From Linnemannia elongata (taxonomy: Eukaryota; Mortierellomycota; Mortierellomycetes; Mortierellales; Mortierellaceae), in assembly GCA_036320915.1 (NCBI GenBank), contig JAXBDG010000012.1, positions 2,074,969 through 2,138,968 of the forward strand: DNA of 64,000 bases, in the 5' to 3' direction. Made by a program: the position numbers and the translations under genes. Under the pieces are notes generated by a model. It saw nothing but the letters and a program-made list of their open reading frames with translations, was not told the DNA's origin and searched no databases. Of the stretch, positions 1 to 11,083 are shown in pieces (the stretch's first letter is position 1; each line of letters opens with the position of its first letter).

Positions 1-149
1 TCTCTCTCCTATCCTCTCCTCATTAAATAAAGTCCTATTTTGCTCACCTCTTGCTTTAACTTTTCTTGCTACTTGTCCTTGTTCATACAACTCGCTTCTT
101 TATCCCGCCAACAACAACACACTCGGCTTCCATTTTTAGCGACCACAGA

Positions 150-902
150 ATGCCAACCAACAACAACAACAACAACAGCCACTCATCCAAAGAGAACAGG
201 TTGCACCCATATCTAGCACGCATCCATAGGGACATGAATCAAACCTATGAAGCACTACAGGCGAAAATACAGCACTCCCGCTTGCAGTCCGCCCAAACTG
301 CCACCAGCGACAGTCCCACGACGACGCAAGAGCCAATGGTTCTATTCTCCGCTGCTGTGGATTCACTAATTAAGCACCTCAACGACTATCAAGAGGCCAA
401 CACCATTCAGAAACAACTCGTCGAATCTATCACCAACAGCAACACCACTCCACGGCCAAAGGAACCTACTCAGCCCTTGACCACCACTAGCATTACCACC
501 ACCACCACCACCACCAAAAGGTCAACTACCTCCTCCTTGACACCGTCGTCGTCATCCTCATCCTCACTATCTGGCGCAACAGCCCCGAAAGTCGGTTCTG
601 GTGGATATGTTGCTCTTGTAAAGGGCAGGTTGCCACAGGACGAGAGACAATACCGCTTGGACCATGGACTGTGCATGTACTGTGGAATCACGAAGCATGC
701 GGTGTGGAACTGTCCAAAGTTGCAAGCAAAGGGCGAAAATGATCTCGAGCATCTTTATGATTACCCTTCTTCTTATTACCCTTCTTCTTATTACCCTTCT
801 TCTTATTACCCTTCTTCTTATTCCCCTTCTTCTTATTATCCTTCTTCTTACTACCCTTCTTCTTCCTCGTTGTCAAGGTATAGACGCCGTGGGAGTTATT
901 GA
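150..902 (+). CDS. Gag-like CCHC zinc-knuckle protein with PSSYY repeats
   Basis: A 250-residue protein from the first ATG of the open frame; the frame extends upstream but only with a TTG. It opens with an Asn run, has a Thr/Ser-rich middle, and carries one zinc knuckle, CMYCGITKHAVWNC (spacing CX2CX4HX4C), preceded by a gag-like stretch (QYRLDHGL). The C-terminus is a run of PSSYY-type pentapeptides and a basic tail. This knuckle type binds nucleic acid and is typical of the Gag of Ty3/gypsy-like retroelements. No protease, reverse transcriptase or LTR is visible beside it, so it is either a Gag remnant or a domesticated Gag-like gene. An AATAAA-like element lies just past the stop, near 915. 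Function unknown. Confidence 0.55.
   Translation: MPTNNNNNNSHSSKENRLHPYLARIHRDMNQTYEALQAKIQHSRLQSAQTATSDSPTTTQEPMVLFSAAVDSLIKHLNDYQEANTIQKQLVESITNSNTTPRPKEPTQPLTTTSITTTTTTTKRSTTSSLTPSSSSSSSLSGATAPKVGSGGYVALVKGRLPQDERQYRLDHGLCMYCGITKHAVWNCPKLQAKGENDLEHLYDYPSSYYPSSYYPSSYYPSSYSPSSYYPSSYYPSSSSLSRYRRRGSY
763..868 (+). repeat. 15-bp coding tandem repeat
   Basis: About seven copies of a 15-bp unit (tattacccttcttct and variants) in frame at the 3' end of the zinc-knuckle gene. They encode the PSSYY pentapeptides. Variation is mostly single-base, as expected of replication slippage. Confidence 0.85.
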
Positions 903-1283
903 GCATTGTCCTTTAAATAAAAAAAACCGTCAATGAAGACTGACTGGACAGCCTTCATTTATTTGAGATACGAGACAGCATGAATGAAGTCATGCTTAGC
1001 AAAACAATTGACCGGTCTCATTTGAATCAGACCCTTCTCAGTGTCCCCCTGGCGGTCAATAACAAGAAAGCTGATCCTTCATCCCAGGCACCATCACTGA
1101 TGACTCTGATTGTTTGACAGAGTGAGAGATCAGAAACATATTTCTGATCAAAAACATAAATAATGGTCGTCATTGAAGAATAGCCATCGCTCTTTTCAGT
1201 TCCAAAGCACACCCATGGTGAAAGGCAATTGCACCGAGACGCAATTGACGGAGGGAATTTTTTGGTAGGATAGATTGGAACAA
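903..1283. other. Left flank of the Crypton array
   Basis: No gene recognised. The sequence is the genomic flank up to the first atacagta motif. If it is joined directly to the right flank at 11084, a minus-strand frame stays open across the site (see findings), but no family was recognised in it. Confidence 0.5.
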
Positions 1284-1291
1284 ATACAGTA
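1284..1291. repeat. Left crossover-type direct repeat of the Crypton array
   Basis: The sequence atacagta, first of three copies spaced exactly 4,896 bp apart. Flanking bases differ from the other copies (preceded by acaa, followed by tcgg), so identity between array end and flank is limited to these 8 bp. Confidence 0.85.
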
Positions 1292-1334
1292 TCGGTATAT
1301 GCATTTACAATTATAAAGGCTCACATGTTTTTTT

Positions 1335-1410
1335 GGAGAAATGATTGGCTTCGAGAATTCTGATACGTCGCCAATGGCATTTCTCCCATTTGTGTGAGAA
1401 ATTGAGAAAT
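1335..1410. repeat. Left subterminal motif cluster of the Crypton
   Basis: Contains a 9-bp inverted repeat, ggagaaatg (1335-1343) with catttctcc (1378-1386), followed by two abutting copies of TGAGAAAT (1395-1402 and 1403-1410). The same octamer recurs near the right end. A candidate binding array for the recombinase or its GCR1_C-like domain; function inferred. Duplicated in copy 2 at +4,896. Confidence 0.55.
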
Positions 1411-1760
1411 GACCAAAATACTTCCCAGTATGGCAAAAGCGAGCTCAGGCACCAGACAAGGGCATGCCAGAATTCCTCTTGCCTACCTCCTATGCCCATT
1501 AACAATACCAATACGCCCGCTTCTCTCTTTTCTTTTCTGTGCACTGTACTGTTCACTGTACACTCACTCTCCACCGAACGCAGTACCTAATACCTACTCT
1601 TTAGCAGCATCAGTCTGTAGCAGCAATAGGCAGCGGCATTGCACTTGCTTTTTTGGCCAATCACTCTTTTACTTCTTAGCCATTTCATTATTACCAAAAA
1701 CAAAACAAAACAAAAAAAAGTATGATACACGATATTTTTATTATCATTGCCAGGTGGGGA

Positions 1761-4700
1761 CTAGCCGGCTTCTCCTCTTGCAGCCTTCTGGTCTCGGCAA
1801 TAATTGATCAATTGGTTAACAGTCCATGAATGCACCTTGAACATTACATCGAGCTCCGAAATGGCCCTCTGGATGGAATCCTGTCGATTAAGGCTGTCAT
1901 CTGCTGCTCTGAATTGCTCGGCTTGGTATTCGACCTCCTCAACCACTCGCTTTTTGTTGTTAAGTTGTTTCTGGTATTTCCTAGAGATGCCCAGTGATTT
2001 CTTTCCAGCCTTTTGTCGTTCTTGCTCGAACTTTTGATATTCTTCCCAGATAGCAGCCACGTTTCCAAGTCTGTAGTTGACTGAAACTGTGACGCCTCCA
2101 GTCGTTACACTGGTACTGGTAGTGGTGGCGGTCGTAGTAGTCGTAGTTGCAGTTGTCGTCATGGTCATGGATGACTGCTGCACAGGCATAGGCACGCCTT
2201 GTAGAGGTATCCCCTGAGATTGGGACTGGGACTGAGACTGGGCAACTGGGGCCCATCTCGGAAGCCCCAATACTGTTACCGGTACCGGTGCTTGCGCAAG
2301 TCTTCGAGGATGAGAAGGACCGGGCTGCTCAGAATGAACCTGACAAGCAGTGGACACGGCTAGAGCGGGAGTGGATCCGAATGCGTACTGACATGAGGGT
2401 GCTGGATAAGGTTGTGACGAGAGCGCTGGGTATGATTGCCAGGGAGGGAGAACAGAACCAGAACCAAGGGCGGAGGGGCCGAGTCGGCTGATCAGATAAT
2501 CCAACTTGGACTCGACACGGAAAATAGTATCCTTGAAATAGCTCATGCCACAGTCAAAGAGAGTATCCACATACATCATGGCTTGATCCAGGCGTTCAGC
2601 TGCTGTCCTTCGAAGCCCTTGCATCTCGCGCTCCATGTTCTCAAAACTCCCTGGTAGCCTCCCCATTATCTCCCCTTGCCGAACGAGAACTCGTTGCTGG
2701 TCCTGTAGAACCATCTTCACATTGGGATGCATGTCCACCGGCAGCGCCACATCCTTCGAGCTCAACGCTGCCTCTACCTGCTCCTTAAAGGCCTGGAAAG
2801 CTGCCGTTTTGAACACTCCGAATGCAAGTAGAGGCGACTCCACATCGGTGAATCGGCACAGGTACTCTGCAGCATCCTGAAGGATCACTCGTCGTAGGCG
2901 AAGTAGTGCCTTTAAAAAGCATTGTTTCGCCAGGTCAGATTGTCGAGTGTTGGATGGGACAAAACCTCGGACGTTCGGATCGTACTGCAGCGGCAAGACA
3001 TTGCTGAGTTGGGAAGGATCATTGGCGTTCCTCTCCTCCATTTCGTGTATGCACTCCTCTTGCCATTCATCGTACTCAGAGCTGCCTGGAGGTCCGAATG
3101 CGGTTTCGATGAAAGGAAATATTTGTCGTTGCAATTCCAAACTAGGCGAGATTTCGTTCCGCTTGAGATGGAAAGGTACTTGTCCACCCAGAAATCCAGC
3201 CATCTGAACCGCAAAAAGGTAAGAGGGGTCGTCATCGTAGTACTCGTCCAATTTGCTGTTCTGATGTACCCAACGACCTGCCTTCTTGATATCCTCTCGC
3301 CTGATTCGTAACATCTTGGCCTCGCTTGCACCACTATGGCGGCCGGAATGAGTGATGTGACGGCACGATACGCGCTGACGTTTGAAACAGTCTCTTGTGG
3401 AGTCCGCTTGGCTTTCATATGATAGCTCGTCCTTCACGTTGGGCCAAGTGTGAACGAGCTTTGTACTGATCCAATCGGGATCATCAAAATCCGGTGGGTT
3501 CTCATGTTTGACCTAAAGTCATATCCACAACGCGCGAATAGAAATGAGGACAAGAGTACTTGTCATAGTCAGACTTTATACATGCACTCAACACAACACA
3601 ATACGTAAAAATGAAAAAAGGTAGGCGCTTCAAGCTTACATGGAACAGGTCATAGAAGTAGAACCCAAGCGCTCCAACACTGCAGCGACGTACATCAGAA
3701 TGTCTAGTAGAAACGCCATACAACATCTTGCCTGACGGGTTGGTTTTGCCCTTGTGAAAAGAGGTCATCAAGTAAACCAGGTTTTGAGTACCGCCTACAA
3801 CATTGAAGGCAGGATCCATAAAGATGTCTGAGTAGGAAATCCCTCGAAGGTCCTCGTCTCTCAGGAGCATGGCATGTCTTATCGCTAGCGAGAGATGTAA
3901 TCTCATCGCAGGCGATGTTTCCGACACTGGCTGCTGCCATGCGTCTAAAAGACACCTACCAAGGTTACATGGGATACAAAATGTTGTTAGTTGCACTCAA
4001 CATATTGCGCTTCCTGTTATTGCTCCTACATAATTTCAATGTTCTCTCTCGCTCGCTCTCGCACACACCTTATATGCTCGTCGATCGTGTATGTGTTTCT
4101 GACTGCACAGGAGGCAGACCAGTTGCGATGGTTGACCAATTCGCCGATCACAAGGTCGTTGTTGTATTTGCGGAGAGTCTCCTTGATCGCCGTACTCTTT
4201 CGTAGATGTGGCGCAGGGTTGGGATTGACGATACGATTACTTTGCCGTGTTTGCAAATGGATGATCGCTTTTAATGCCTGATCCATAGTCGATTTCTCGC
4301 ATAGCACCTGCAGGACCTTGGACCCATCCTTCTCCTGCGGGACTTTTTCCAGGACTGGTGATAATATAGACAGACAATAAAGATTAGCATATCATCCGCA
4401 TCCGAACTCCACTGCACAACAATACCTGATACTCTTATTCATTCTATCCATCATTCCTAACAAATCCTGTAAAACTTACTTGTGCGCAGATCAACTGGTC
4501 GACGATTTGCCTTATTGGTATTGGAATCCGACGCTACCAATGCAAGAGCCACCCTCACGTCTTTGGTGTCGTCAGCCTTGAAGACCTTGGGAATTTTCCT
4601 CTTAAACATGAAGTCCTTAAAAAACACAAGGACTTTCTCCTCGGAGACCTCATATCGGAAGTCTTTCTCGAACACGTACATCCTGTCACAAAAGTCCTAT

Positions 4701-5742
4701 GCGAGACATCATTCACGGATAGGAACCACTATACAACCAATGGGCATGAACAATAGTATTCAGTCATGATCTTTGGATGGGTGATGTTCTATGCTCTTAC
4801 CTGGAAGAGTTTGAGATAGACTGAGTATGCCTCCTTAGTATTGCAAGCCAAGTTCTCGTTCTCGAAATTCATGCCCTGAAGGCGGAACATCGTCCCTCTC
4901 TGGCGCAATTCGTGAGCCGCCGAACTGCTGCCTTGCGAACCTTCACCTCCTACGACAGCGTTGGTGTTGCGACATGTTGATAAAACTTTCATCAGCGCGG
5001 AAAACTCCTCTAGAGTAAAAAAGAACAGAGGCAGAAATGTTAAAGGATAGTCCATCAGAAAAGGCAGAAAAGGCAGAGAAAAGTATAACTGTACAATACT
5101 ACTACTAGTTTGGTTTAAACACATACGTTCTACCCGGGCGTTTAAACTCTGTCTCGGACGCCCTCGCGTTCTTTTTGGTGTCCGAGCTTGTAGACTCTGG
5201 TTCAACTCCGCTTCGGATGCCGATCCATCCGAAACGGCTTCTTCAAAAGTCGTTGCTGAAGCTAAGGTGTAGCACATAAGCGGGGGAGAGAGTGGACTCT
5301 AAATAAGGACTCTTTTCATCAAACGCCAACATCGACAATAAATCGGCGGTATCAAGCTAATACCTGTTATCCTGCGCTTGCGCTTCACTGAGTCCCCTGC
5401 TGCTGCTGCGACTGTGGACTGTACTGAGGAAGATGTGCAGTGCACTTGACTAAGTGGTTGTGGCTGCTGAGCTGGTGTACGCTTTGTATGGTATAGTTGC
5501 TGCAATAGTGCTACTGCTTCCTGTACCTGTCGAACAGGCTCTTCCCGAGGTAGTTGTGTTTGCCTTTCCTGTGATTGTTGAAATAGTGCTAATGCTTCCT
5601 GCAATTGCTGAGCAGGCACAGGATCTTCTTGTGGTTGTCGAGTTATCGTTTCCTGCGGTAGTTGTATTAGCGCTTCTTGTGGTTGTGGTTGTTGAGATGT
5701 TGTTTGTCGTTTACGCGCGACTGAATTGTTTGCTGTCTTCAT
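1761..5742 (-). CDS. Crypton tyrosine recombinase with GCR1_C-like DNA-binding domain, copy 1
   Basis: Seven exons on the minus strand: 5742-5364, 5261-5127, 5009-4801, 4696-4480, 4354-4069, 3955-3640 and 3512-1761. All have GT-AG borders and join in phase to 3,294 nt (1,097 residues). The N-terminus (about 15-85) is Gln/Pro-rich and is followed by a basic RKRR patch. The central part matches the Ndc10/Crypton recombinase fold: LLRDED near residue 441 (candidate first catalytic Arg), then THSGR with H569 and R572, RW at 594-595 and YY at 605-606 as candidate nucleophile, giving the R...HxxR...W...Y order of tyrosine recombinases. Residues about 994-1075 resemble the GCR1_C domain found in fungal Cryptons (AAIWEEY, KKRVVEEV). 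Predicted to cut and join at atacagta sites. The frame is intact, so the protein may be active. Confidence 0.82.
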
Positions 5743-5790
5743 TTTTGTGTTGATTGATTCACAAATGAGTAACAAGCAACGGCATTGGCC

Positions 5791-5793
5791 TAG

Positions 5794-5825
<32 letters not shown>

Positions 5826-5840
5826 GCTGTTGTTGTTGGC
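5791..5840. repeat. GTT microsatellite in the Crypton leader
   Basis: A (GTT)n run, read as (AAC)n in the leader on the coding strand, about 50 bp upstream of the recombinase ATG. Present identically in copy 2 at 10687-10736. It produces spurious poly-Asn and poly-Cys frames. Confidence 0.8.
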
Positions 5841-6077
5841 GTTATTGTGTGTCAAGTATGTATGAGATAGAGATAGAGACAGAACAGAGGGAGCAAAGAG
5901 AAGGGACGAATGGAGGTTGTGTGAGCTTGCCAATGCGCAATGCGAGCATGTTGTGAATAAAAAAAAAAGCATCCGTATGACCCCCTCAATTGTAGCCTTG
6001 AAAACAGGGGAACGTTGACTCCCTCCCTCTAAATGCATATTCACCAGCCAATCAGATCTCTACAGCTGTGTATACCT

Positions 6078-6171
6078 TGGTATGGGTTGAGAAATGATCA
6101 AGCTTCATATGGAGGAAATAACCCATACCACAGGTATTGGGTTGAGAAATTTCTCAGTGTGACTGAGAAAT
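6078..6171. repeat. Right subterminal motif cluster of Crypton copy 1
   Basis: Holds an 11-bp inverted repeat, tggtatgggtt (6078-6088) with its complement at 6120-6130. A near-exact direct repeat of ggtatgggttgagaaat lies at 6079-6095 and 6133-6150. A perfect 14-bp palindrome, tgagaaatttctca, spans 6143-6156. TGAGAAAT occurs at 6088, 6143 and 6164. Compact symmetric arrays next to a crossover site are typical of tyrosine-recombinase attachment sites; that role is inferred. Copy 2 has the same cluster at 10974-11067. Confidence 0.6.
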
Positions 6172-6179
6172 TGACACAC

Positions 6180-6187
6180 ATACAGTA
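6180..6187. repeat. Junction direct repeat between the two Crypton copies
   Basis: The sequence atacagta at the head-to-tail junction. It is preceded by the element's right end (gacacac) and followed by its left end (tcggtat), so it serves as the end of both copies. Confidence 0.88.
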
Positions 6188-6656
6188 TCGGTATATGCAT
6201 TTACAATTATAAAGGCTCACATGTTTTTTTGGAGAAATGATTGGCTTCGAGAATTCTGATACGTCGCCAATGGCATTTCTCCCATTTGTGTGAGAAATTG
6301 AGAAATGACCAAAATACTTCCCAGTATGGCAAAAGCGAGCTCAGGCACCAGACAAGGGCATGCCAGAATTCCTCTTGCCTACCTCCTATGCCCATTAACA
6401 ATACCAATACGCCCGCTTCTCTCTTTTCTTTTCTGTGCACTGTACTGTTCACTGTACACTCACTCTCCACCGAACGCAGTACCTAATACCTACTCTTTAG
6501 CAGCATCAGTCTGTAGCAGCAATAGGCAGCGGCATTGCACTTGCTTTTTTGGCCAATCACTCTTTTACTTCTTAGCCATTTCATTATTACCAAAAACAAA
6601 ACAAAACAAAAAAAAGTATGATACACGATATTTTTATTATCATTGCCAGGTGGGGA

Positions 6657-9600
6657 CTAGCCGGCTTCTCCTCTTGCAGCCTTCTGGTCTCGGCAATAAT
6701 TGATCAATTGGTTAACAGTCCATGAATGCACCTTGAACATTACATCGAGCTCCGAAATGGCCCTCTGGATGGAATCCTGTCGATTAAGGCTGTCATCTGC
6801 TGCTCTGAATTGCTCGGCTTGGTATTCGACCTCCTCAACCACTCGCTTTTTGTTGTTAAGTTGTTTCTGGTATTTCCTAGAGATGCCCAGTGATTTCTTT
6901 CCAGCCTTTTGTCGTTCTTGCTCGAACTTTTGATATTCTTCCCAGATAGCAGCCACGTTTCCAAGTCTGTAGTTGACTGAAACTGTGACGCCTCCAGTCG
7001 TTACACTGGTACTGGTAGTGGTGGCGGTCGTAGTAGTCGTAGTTGCAGTTGTCGTCATGGTCATGGATGACTGCTGCACAGGCATAGGCACGCCTTGTAG
7101 AGGTATCCCCTGAGATTGGGACTGGGACTGAGACTGGGCAACTGGGGCCCATCTCGGAAGCCCCAATACTGTTACCGGTACCGGTGCTTGCGCAAGTCTT
7201 CGAGGATGAGAAGGACCGGGCTGCTCAGAATGAACCTGACAAGCAGTGGACACGGCTAGAGCGGGAGTGGATCCGAATGCGTACTGACATGAGGGTGCTG
7301 GATAAGGTTGTGACGAGAGCGCTGGGTATGATTGCCAGGGAGGGAGAACAGAACCAGAACCAAGGGCGGAGGGGCCGAGTCGGCTGATCAGATAATCCAA
7401 CTTGGACTCGACACGGAAAATAGTATCCTTGAAATAGCTCATGCCACAGTCAAAGAGAGTATCCACATACATCATGGCTTGATCCAGGCGTTCAGCTGCT
7501 GTCCTTCGAAGCCCTTGCATCTCGCGCTCCATGTTCTCAAAACTCCCTGGTAGCCTCCCCATTATCTCCCCTTGCCGAACGAGAACTCGTTGCTGGTCCT
7601 GTAGAACCATCTTCACATTGGGATGCATGTCCACCGGCAGCGCCACATCCTTCGAGCTCAACGCTGCCTCTACCTGCTCCTTAAAGGCCTGGAAAGCTGC
7701 CGTTTTGAACACTCCGAATGCAAGTAGAGGCGACTCCACATCGGTGAATCGGCACAGGTACTCTGCAGCATCCTGAAGGATCACTCGTCGTAGGCGAAGT
7801 AGTGCCTTTAAAAAGCATTGTTTCGCCAGGTCAGATTGTCGAGTGTTGGATGGGACAAAACCTCGGACGTTCGGATCGTACTGCAGCGGCAAGACATTGC
7901 TGAGTTGGGAAGGATCATTGGCGTTCCTCTCCTCCATTTCGTGTATGCACTCCTCTTGCCATTCATCGTACTCAGAGCTGCCTGGAGGTCCGAATGCGGT
8001 TTCGATGAAAGGAAATATTTGTCGTTGCAATTCCAAACTAGGCGAGATTTCGTTCCGCTTGAGATGGAAAGGTACTTGTCCACCCAGAAATCCAGCCATC
8101 TGAACCGCAAAAAGGTAAGAGGGGTCGTCATCGTAGTACTCGTCCAATTTGCTGTTCTGATGTACCCAACGACCTGCCTTCTTGATATCCTCTCGCCTGA
8201 TTCGTAACATCTTGGCCTCGCTTGCACCACTATGGCGGCCGGAATGAGTGATGTGACGGCACGATACGCGCTGACGTTTGAAACAGTCTCTTGTGGAGTC
8301 CGCTTGGCTTTCATATGATAGCTCGTCCTTCACGTTGGGCCAAGTGTGAACGAGCTTTGTACTGATCCAATCGGGATCATCAAAATCCGGTGGGTTCTCA
8401 TGTTTGACCTAAAGTCATATCCACAACGCGCGAATAGAAATGAGGACAAGAGTACTTGTCATAGTCAGACTTTATACATGCACTCAACACAACACAATAC
8501 GTAAAAATGAAAAAAGGTAGGCGCTTCAAGCTTACATGGAACAGGTCATAGAAGTAGAACCCAAGCGCTCCAACACTGCAGCGACGTACATCAGAATGTC
8601 TAGTAGAAACGCCATACAACATCTTGCCTGACGGGTTGGTTTTGCCCTTGTGAAAAGAGGTCATCAAGTAAACCAGGTTTTGAGTACCGCCTACAACATT
8701 GAAGGCAGGATCCATAAAGATGTCTGAGTAGGAAATCCCTCGAAGGTCCTCGTCTCTCAGGAGCATGGCATGTCTTATCGCTAGCGAGAGATGTAATCTC
8801 ATCGCAGGCGATGTTTCCGACACTGGCTGCTGCCATGCGTCTAAAAGACACCTACCAAGGTTACATGGGATACAAAATGTTGTTAGTTGCACTCAACATA
8901 TTGCGCTTCCTGTTATTGCTCCTACATAATTTCAATGTTCTCTCTCGCTCGCTCTCGCACACACCTTATATGCTCGTCGATCGTGTATGTGTTTCTGACT
9001 GCACAGGAGGCAGACCAGTTGCGATGGTTGACCAATTCGCCGATCACAAGGTCGTTGTTGTATTTGCGGAGAGTCTCCTTGATCGCCGTACTCTTTCGTA
9101 GATGTGGCGCAGGGTTGGGATTGACGATACGATTACTTTGCCGTGTTTGCAAATGGATGATCGCTTTTAATGCCTGATCCATAGTCGATTTCTCGCATAG
9201 CACCTGCAGGACCTTGGACCCATCCTTCTCCTGCGGGACTTTTTCCAGGACTGGTGATAATATAGACAGACAATAAAGATTAGCATATCATCCGCATCCG
9301 AACTCCACTGCACAACAATACCTGATACTCTTATTCATTCTATCCATCATTCCTAACAAATCCTGTAAAACTTACTTGTGCGCAGATCAACTGGTCGACG
9401 ATTTGCCTTATTGGTATTGGAATCCGACGCTACCAATGCAAGAGCCACCCTCACGTCTTTGGTGTCGTCAGCCTTGAAGACCTTGGGAATTTTCCTCTTA
9501 AACATGAAGTCCTTAAAAAACACAAGGACTTTCTCCTCGGAGACCTCATATCGGAAGTCTTTCTCGAACACGTACATCCTGTCACAAAAGTCCTATGCGA

Positions 9601-10638
9601 GACATCATTCACGGATAGGAACCACTATACAACCAATGGGCATGAACAATAGTATTCAGTCATGATCTTTGGATGGGTGATGTTCTATGCTCTTACCTGG
9701 AAGAGTTTGAGATAGACTGAGTATGCCTCCTTAGTATTGCAAGCCAAGTTCTCGTTCTCGAAATTCATGCCCTGAAGGCGGAACATCGTCCCTCTCTGGC
9801 GCAATTCGTGAGCCGCCGAACTGCTGCCTTGCGAACCTTCACCTCCTACGACAGCGTTGGTGTTGCGACATGTTGATAAAACTTTCATCAGCGCGGAAAA
9901 CTCCTCTAGAGTAAAAAAGAACAGAGGCAGAAATGTTAAAGGATAGTCCATCAGAAAAGGCAGAAAAGGCAGAGAAAAGTATAACTGTACAATACTACTA
10001 CTAGTTTGGTTTAAACACATACGTTCTACCCGGGCGTTTAAACTCTGTCTCGGACGCCCTCGCGTTCTTTTTGGTGTCCGAGCTTGTAGACTCTGGTTCA
10101 ACTCCGCTTCGGATGCCGATCCATCCGAAACGGCTTCTTCAAAAGTCGTTGCTGAAGCTAAGGTGTAGCACATAAGCGGGGGAGAGAGTGGACTCTAAAT
10201 AAGGACTCTTTTCATCAAACGCCAACATCGACAATAAATCGGCGGTATCAAGCTAATACCTGTTATCCTGCGCTTGCGCTTCACTGAGTCCCCTGCTGCT
10301 GCTGCGACTGTGGACTGTACTGAGGAAGATGTGCAGTGCACTTGACTAAGTGGTTGTGGCTGCTGAGCTGGTGTACGCTTTGTATGGTATAGTTGCTGCA
10401 ATAGTGCTACTGCTTCCTGTACCTGTCGAACAGGCTCTTCCCGAGGTAGTTGTGTTTGCCTTTCCTGTGATTGTTGAAATAGTGCTAATGCTTCCTGCAA
10501 TTGCTGAGCAGGCACAGGATCTTCTTGTGGTTGTCGAGTTATCGTTTCCTGCGGTAGTTGTATTAGCGCTTCTTGTGGTTGTGGTTGTTGAGATGTTGTT
10601 TGTCGTTTACGCGCGACTGAATTGTTTGCTGTCTTCAT
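6657..10638 (-). CDS. Crypton tyrosine recombinase, copy 2
   Basis: Exons mirror copy 1 at +4,896: 10638-10260, 10157-10023, 9905-9697, 9592-9376, 9250-8965, 8851-8536 and 8408-6657. The 1,097-residue product is identical to copy 1, with the same HxxR, RW and YY catalytic region and the same C-terminal GCR1_C-like domain. Both copies keep intact frames and splice sites, so neither has begun to decay. Confidence 0.8.
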
Positions 10639-10689
10639 TTTTGTGTTGATTGATTCACAAATGAGTAACAAGCAACGGCATTGGCCTAG

Positions 10690-10721
<32 letters not shown>

Positions 10722-11075
10722 GCTGTTGTTGTTGGCGTTATTGTGTGTCAAGTATGTATGAGATAGAGATAGAGACAGAACAGAGGGAGCAAAGAGAAGG
10801 GACGAATGGAGGTTGTGTGAGCTTGCCAATGCGCAATGCGAGCATGTTGTGAATAAAAAAAAAAGCATCCGTATGACCCCCTCAATTGTAGCCTTGAAAA
10901 CAGGGGAACGTTGACTCCCTCCCTCTAAATGCATATTCACCAGCCAATCAGATCTCTACAGCTGTGTATACCTTGGTATGGGTTGAGAAATGATCAAGCT
11001 TCATATGGAGGAAATAACCCATACCACAGGTATTGGGTTGAGAAATTTCTCAGTGTGACTGAGAAATTGACACAC

Positions 11076-11083
11076 ATACAGTA
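11076..11083. repeat. Right crossover-type direct repeat of the Crypton array
   Basis: Third atacagta, preceded by the element's right end and followed by host DNA (gcccacc). Collapsing the three copies to one gives the inferred empty target site. Confidence 0.85.

Larger units (their letters stand above)
1284..6187 (-). mobile_element. Crypton (tyrosine-recombinase DNA transposon), copy 1
   Basis: A 4,896-bp unit bounded by the 8-bp direct repeat atacagta (1284-1291 and 6180-6187) and repeated head-to-tail at 6180. It holds one seven-exon minus-strand gene for a Crypton recombinase, with about 440 bp of 5' and 477 bp of 3' non-coding DNA. There are no long terminal or inverted repeats, no transposase of DDE type and no reverse transcriptase. 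Short direct repeats at the ends and a lone tyrosine recombinase are the hallmarks of Cryptons, which are thought to move through a circular intermediate. Both ends carry clustered TGAGAAAT motifs. The repeat ends are seen directly; the Crypton assignment is by protein motif. Confidence 0.85.
6180..11083 (-). mobile_element. Crypton, copy 2 (tandem)
   Basis: Second 4,896-bp unit, 6180-11075, closed by the third atacagta. Every open frame of copy 1 reappears at exactly +4,896 with an identical translation, and no base difference was found in the non-coding stretches compared by eye. The lack of divergence means either a very recent event or an assembly duplication. The limits coincide with the Crypton ends and not with random chromosomal points, which favours a real insertion or duplication at the recombinase site. 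Confidence 0.82.

Noticed and set aside
1345..1807. Plus-strand frames of 81-132 residues at the left end of each Crypton
   Set aside because: They overlap each other in different frames, lie in the 3' region of the recombinase gene and match no known family.
2912..3418. 168-residue minus frame inside the Crypton large exon
   Set aside because: Alternate-frame shadow of the recombinase exon, which has the catalytic motifs.
5790..6044. Minus-strand frame ending in poly-Asn
   Set aside because: Product of the (AAC)n microsatellite in the Crypton leader.
1284..11083. Possibility that the array is an LTR retrotransposon or an ordinary segmental duplication
   Set aside because: No reverse transcriptase, integrase or long terminal repeats. 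The boundaries coincide with an 8-bp motif around a recombinase gene, which fits a Crypton better.
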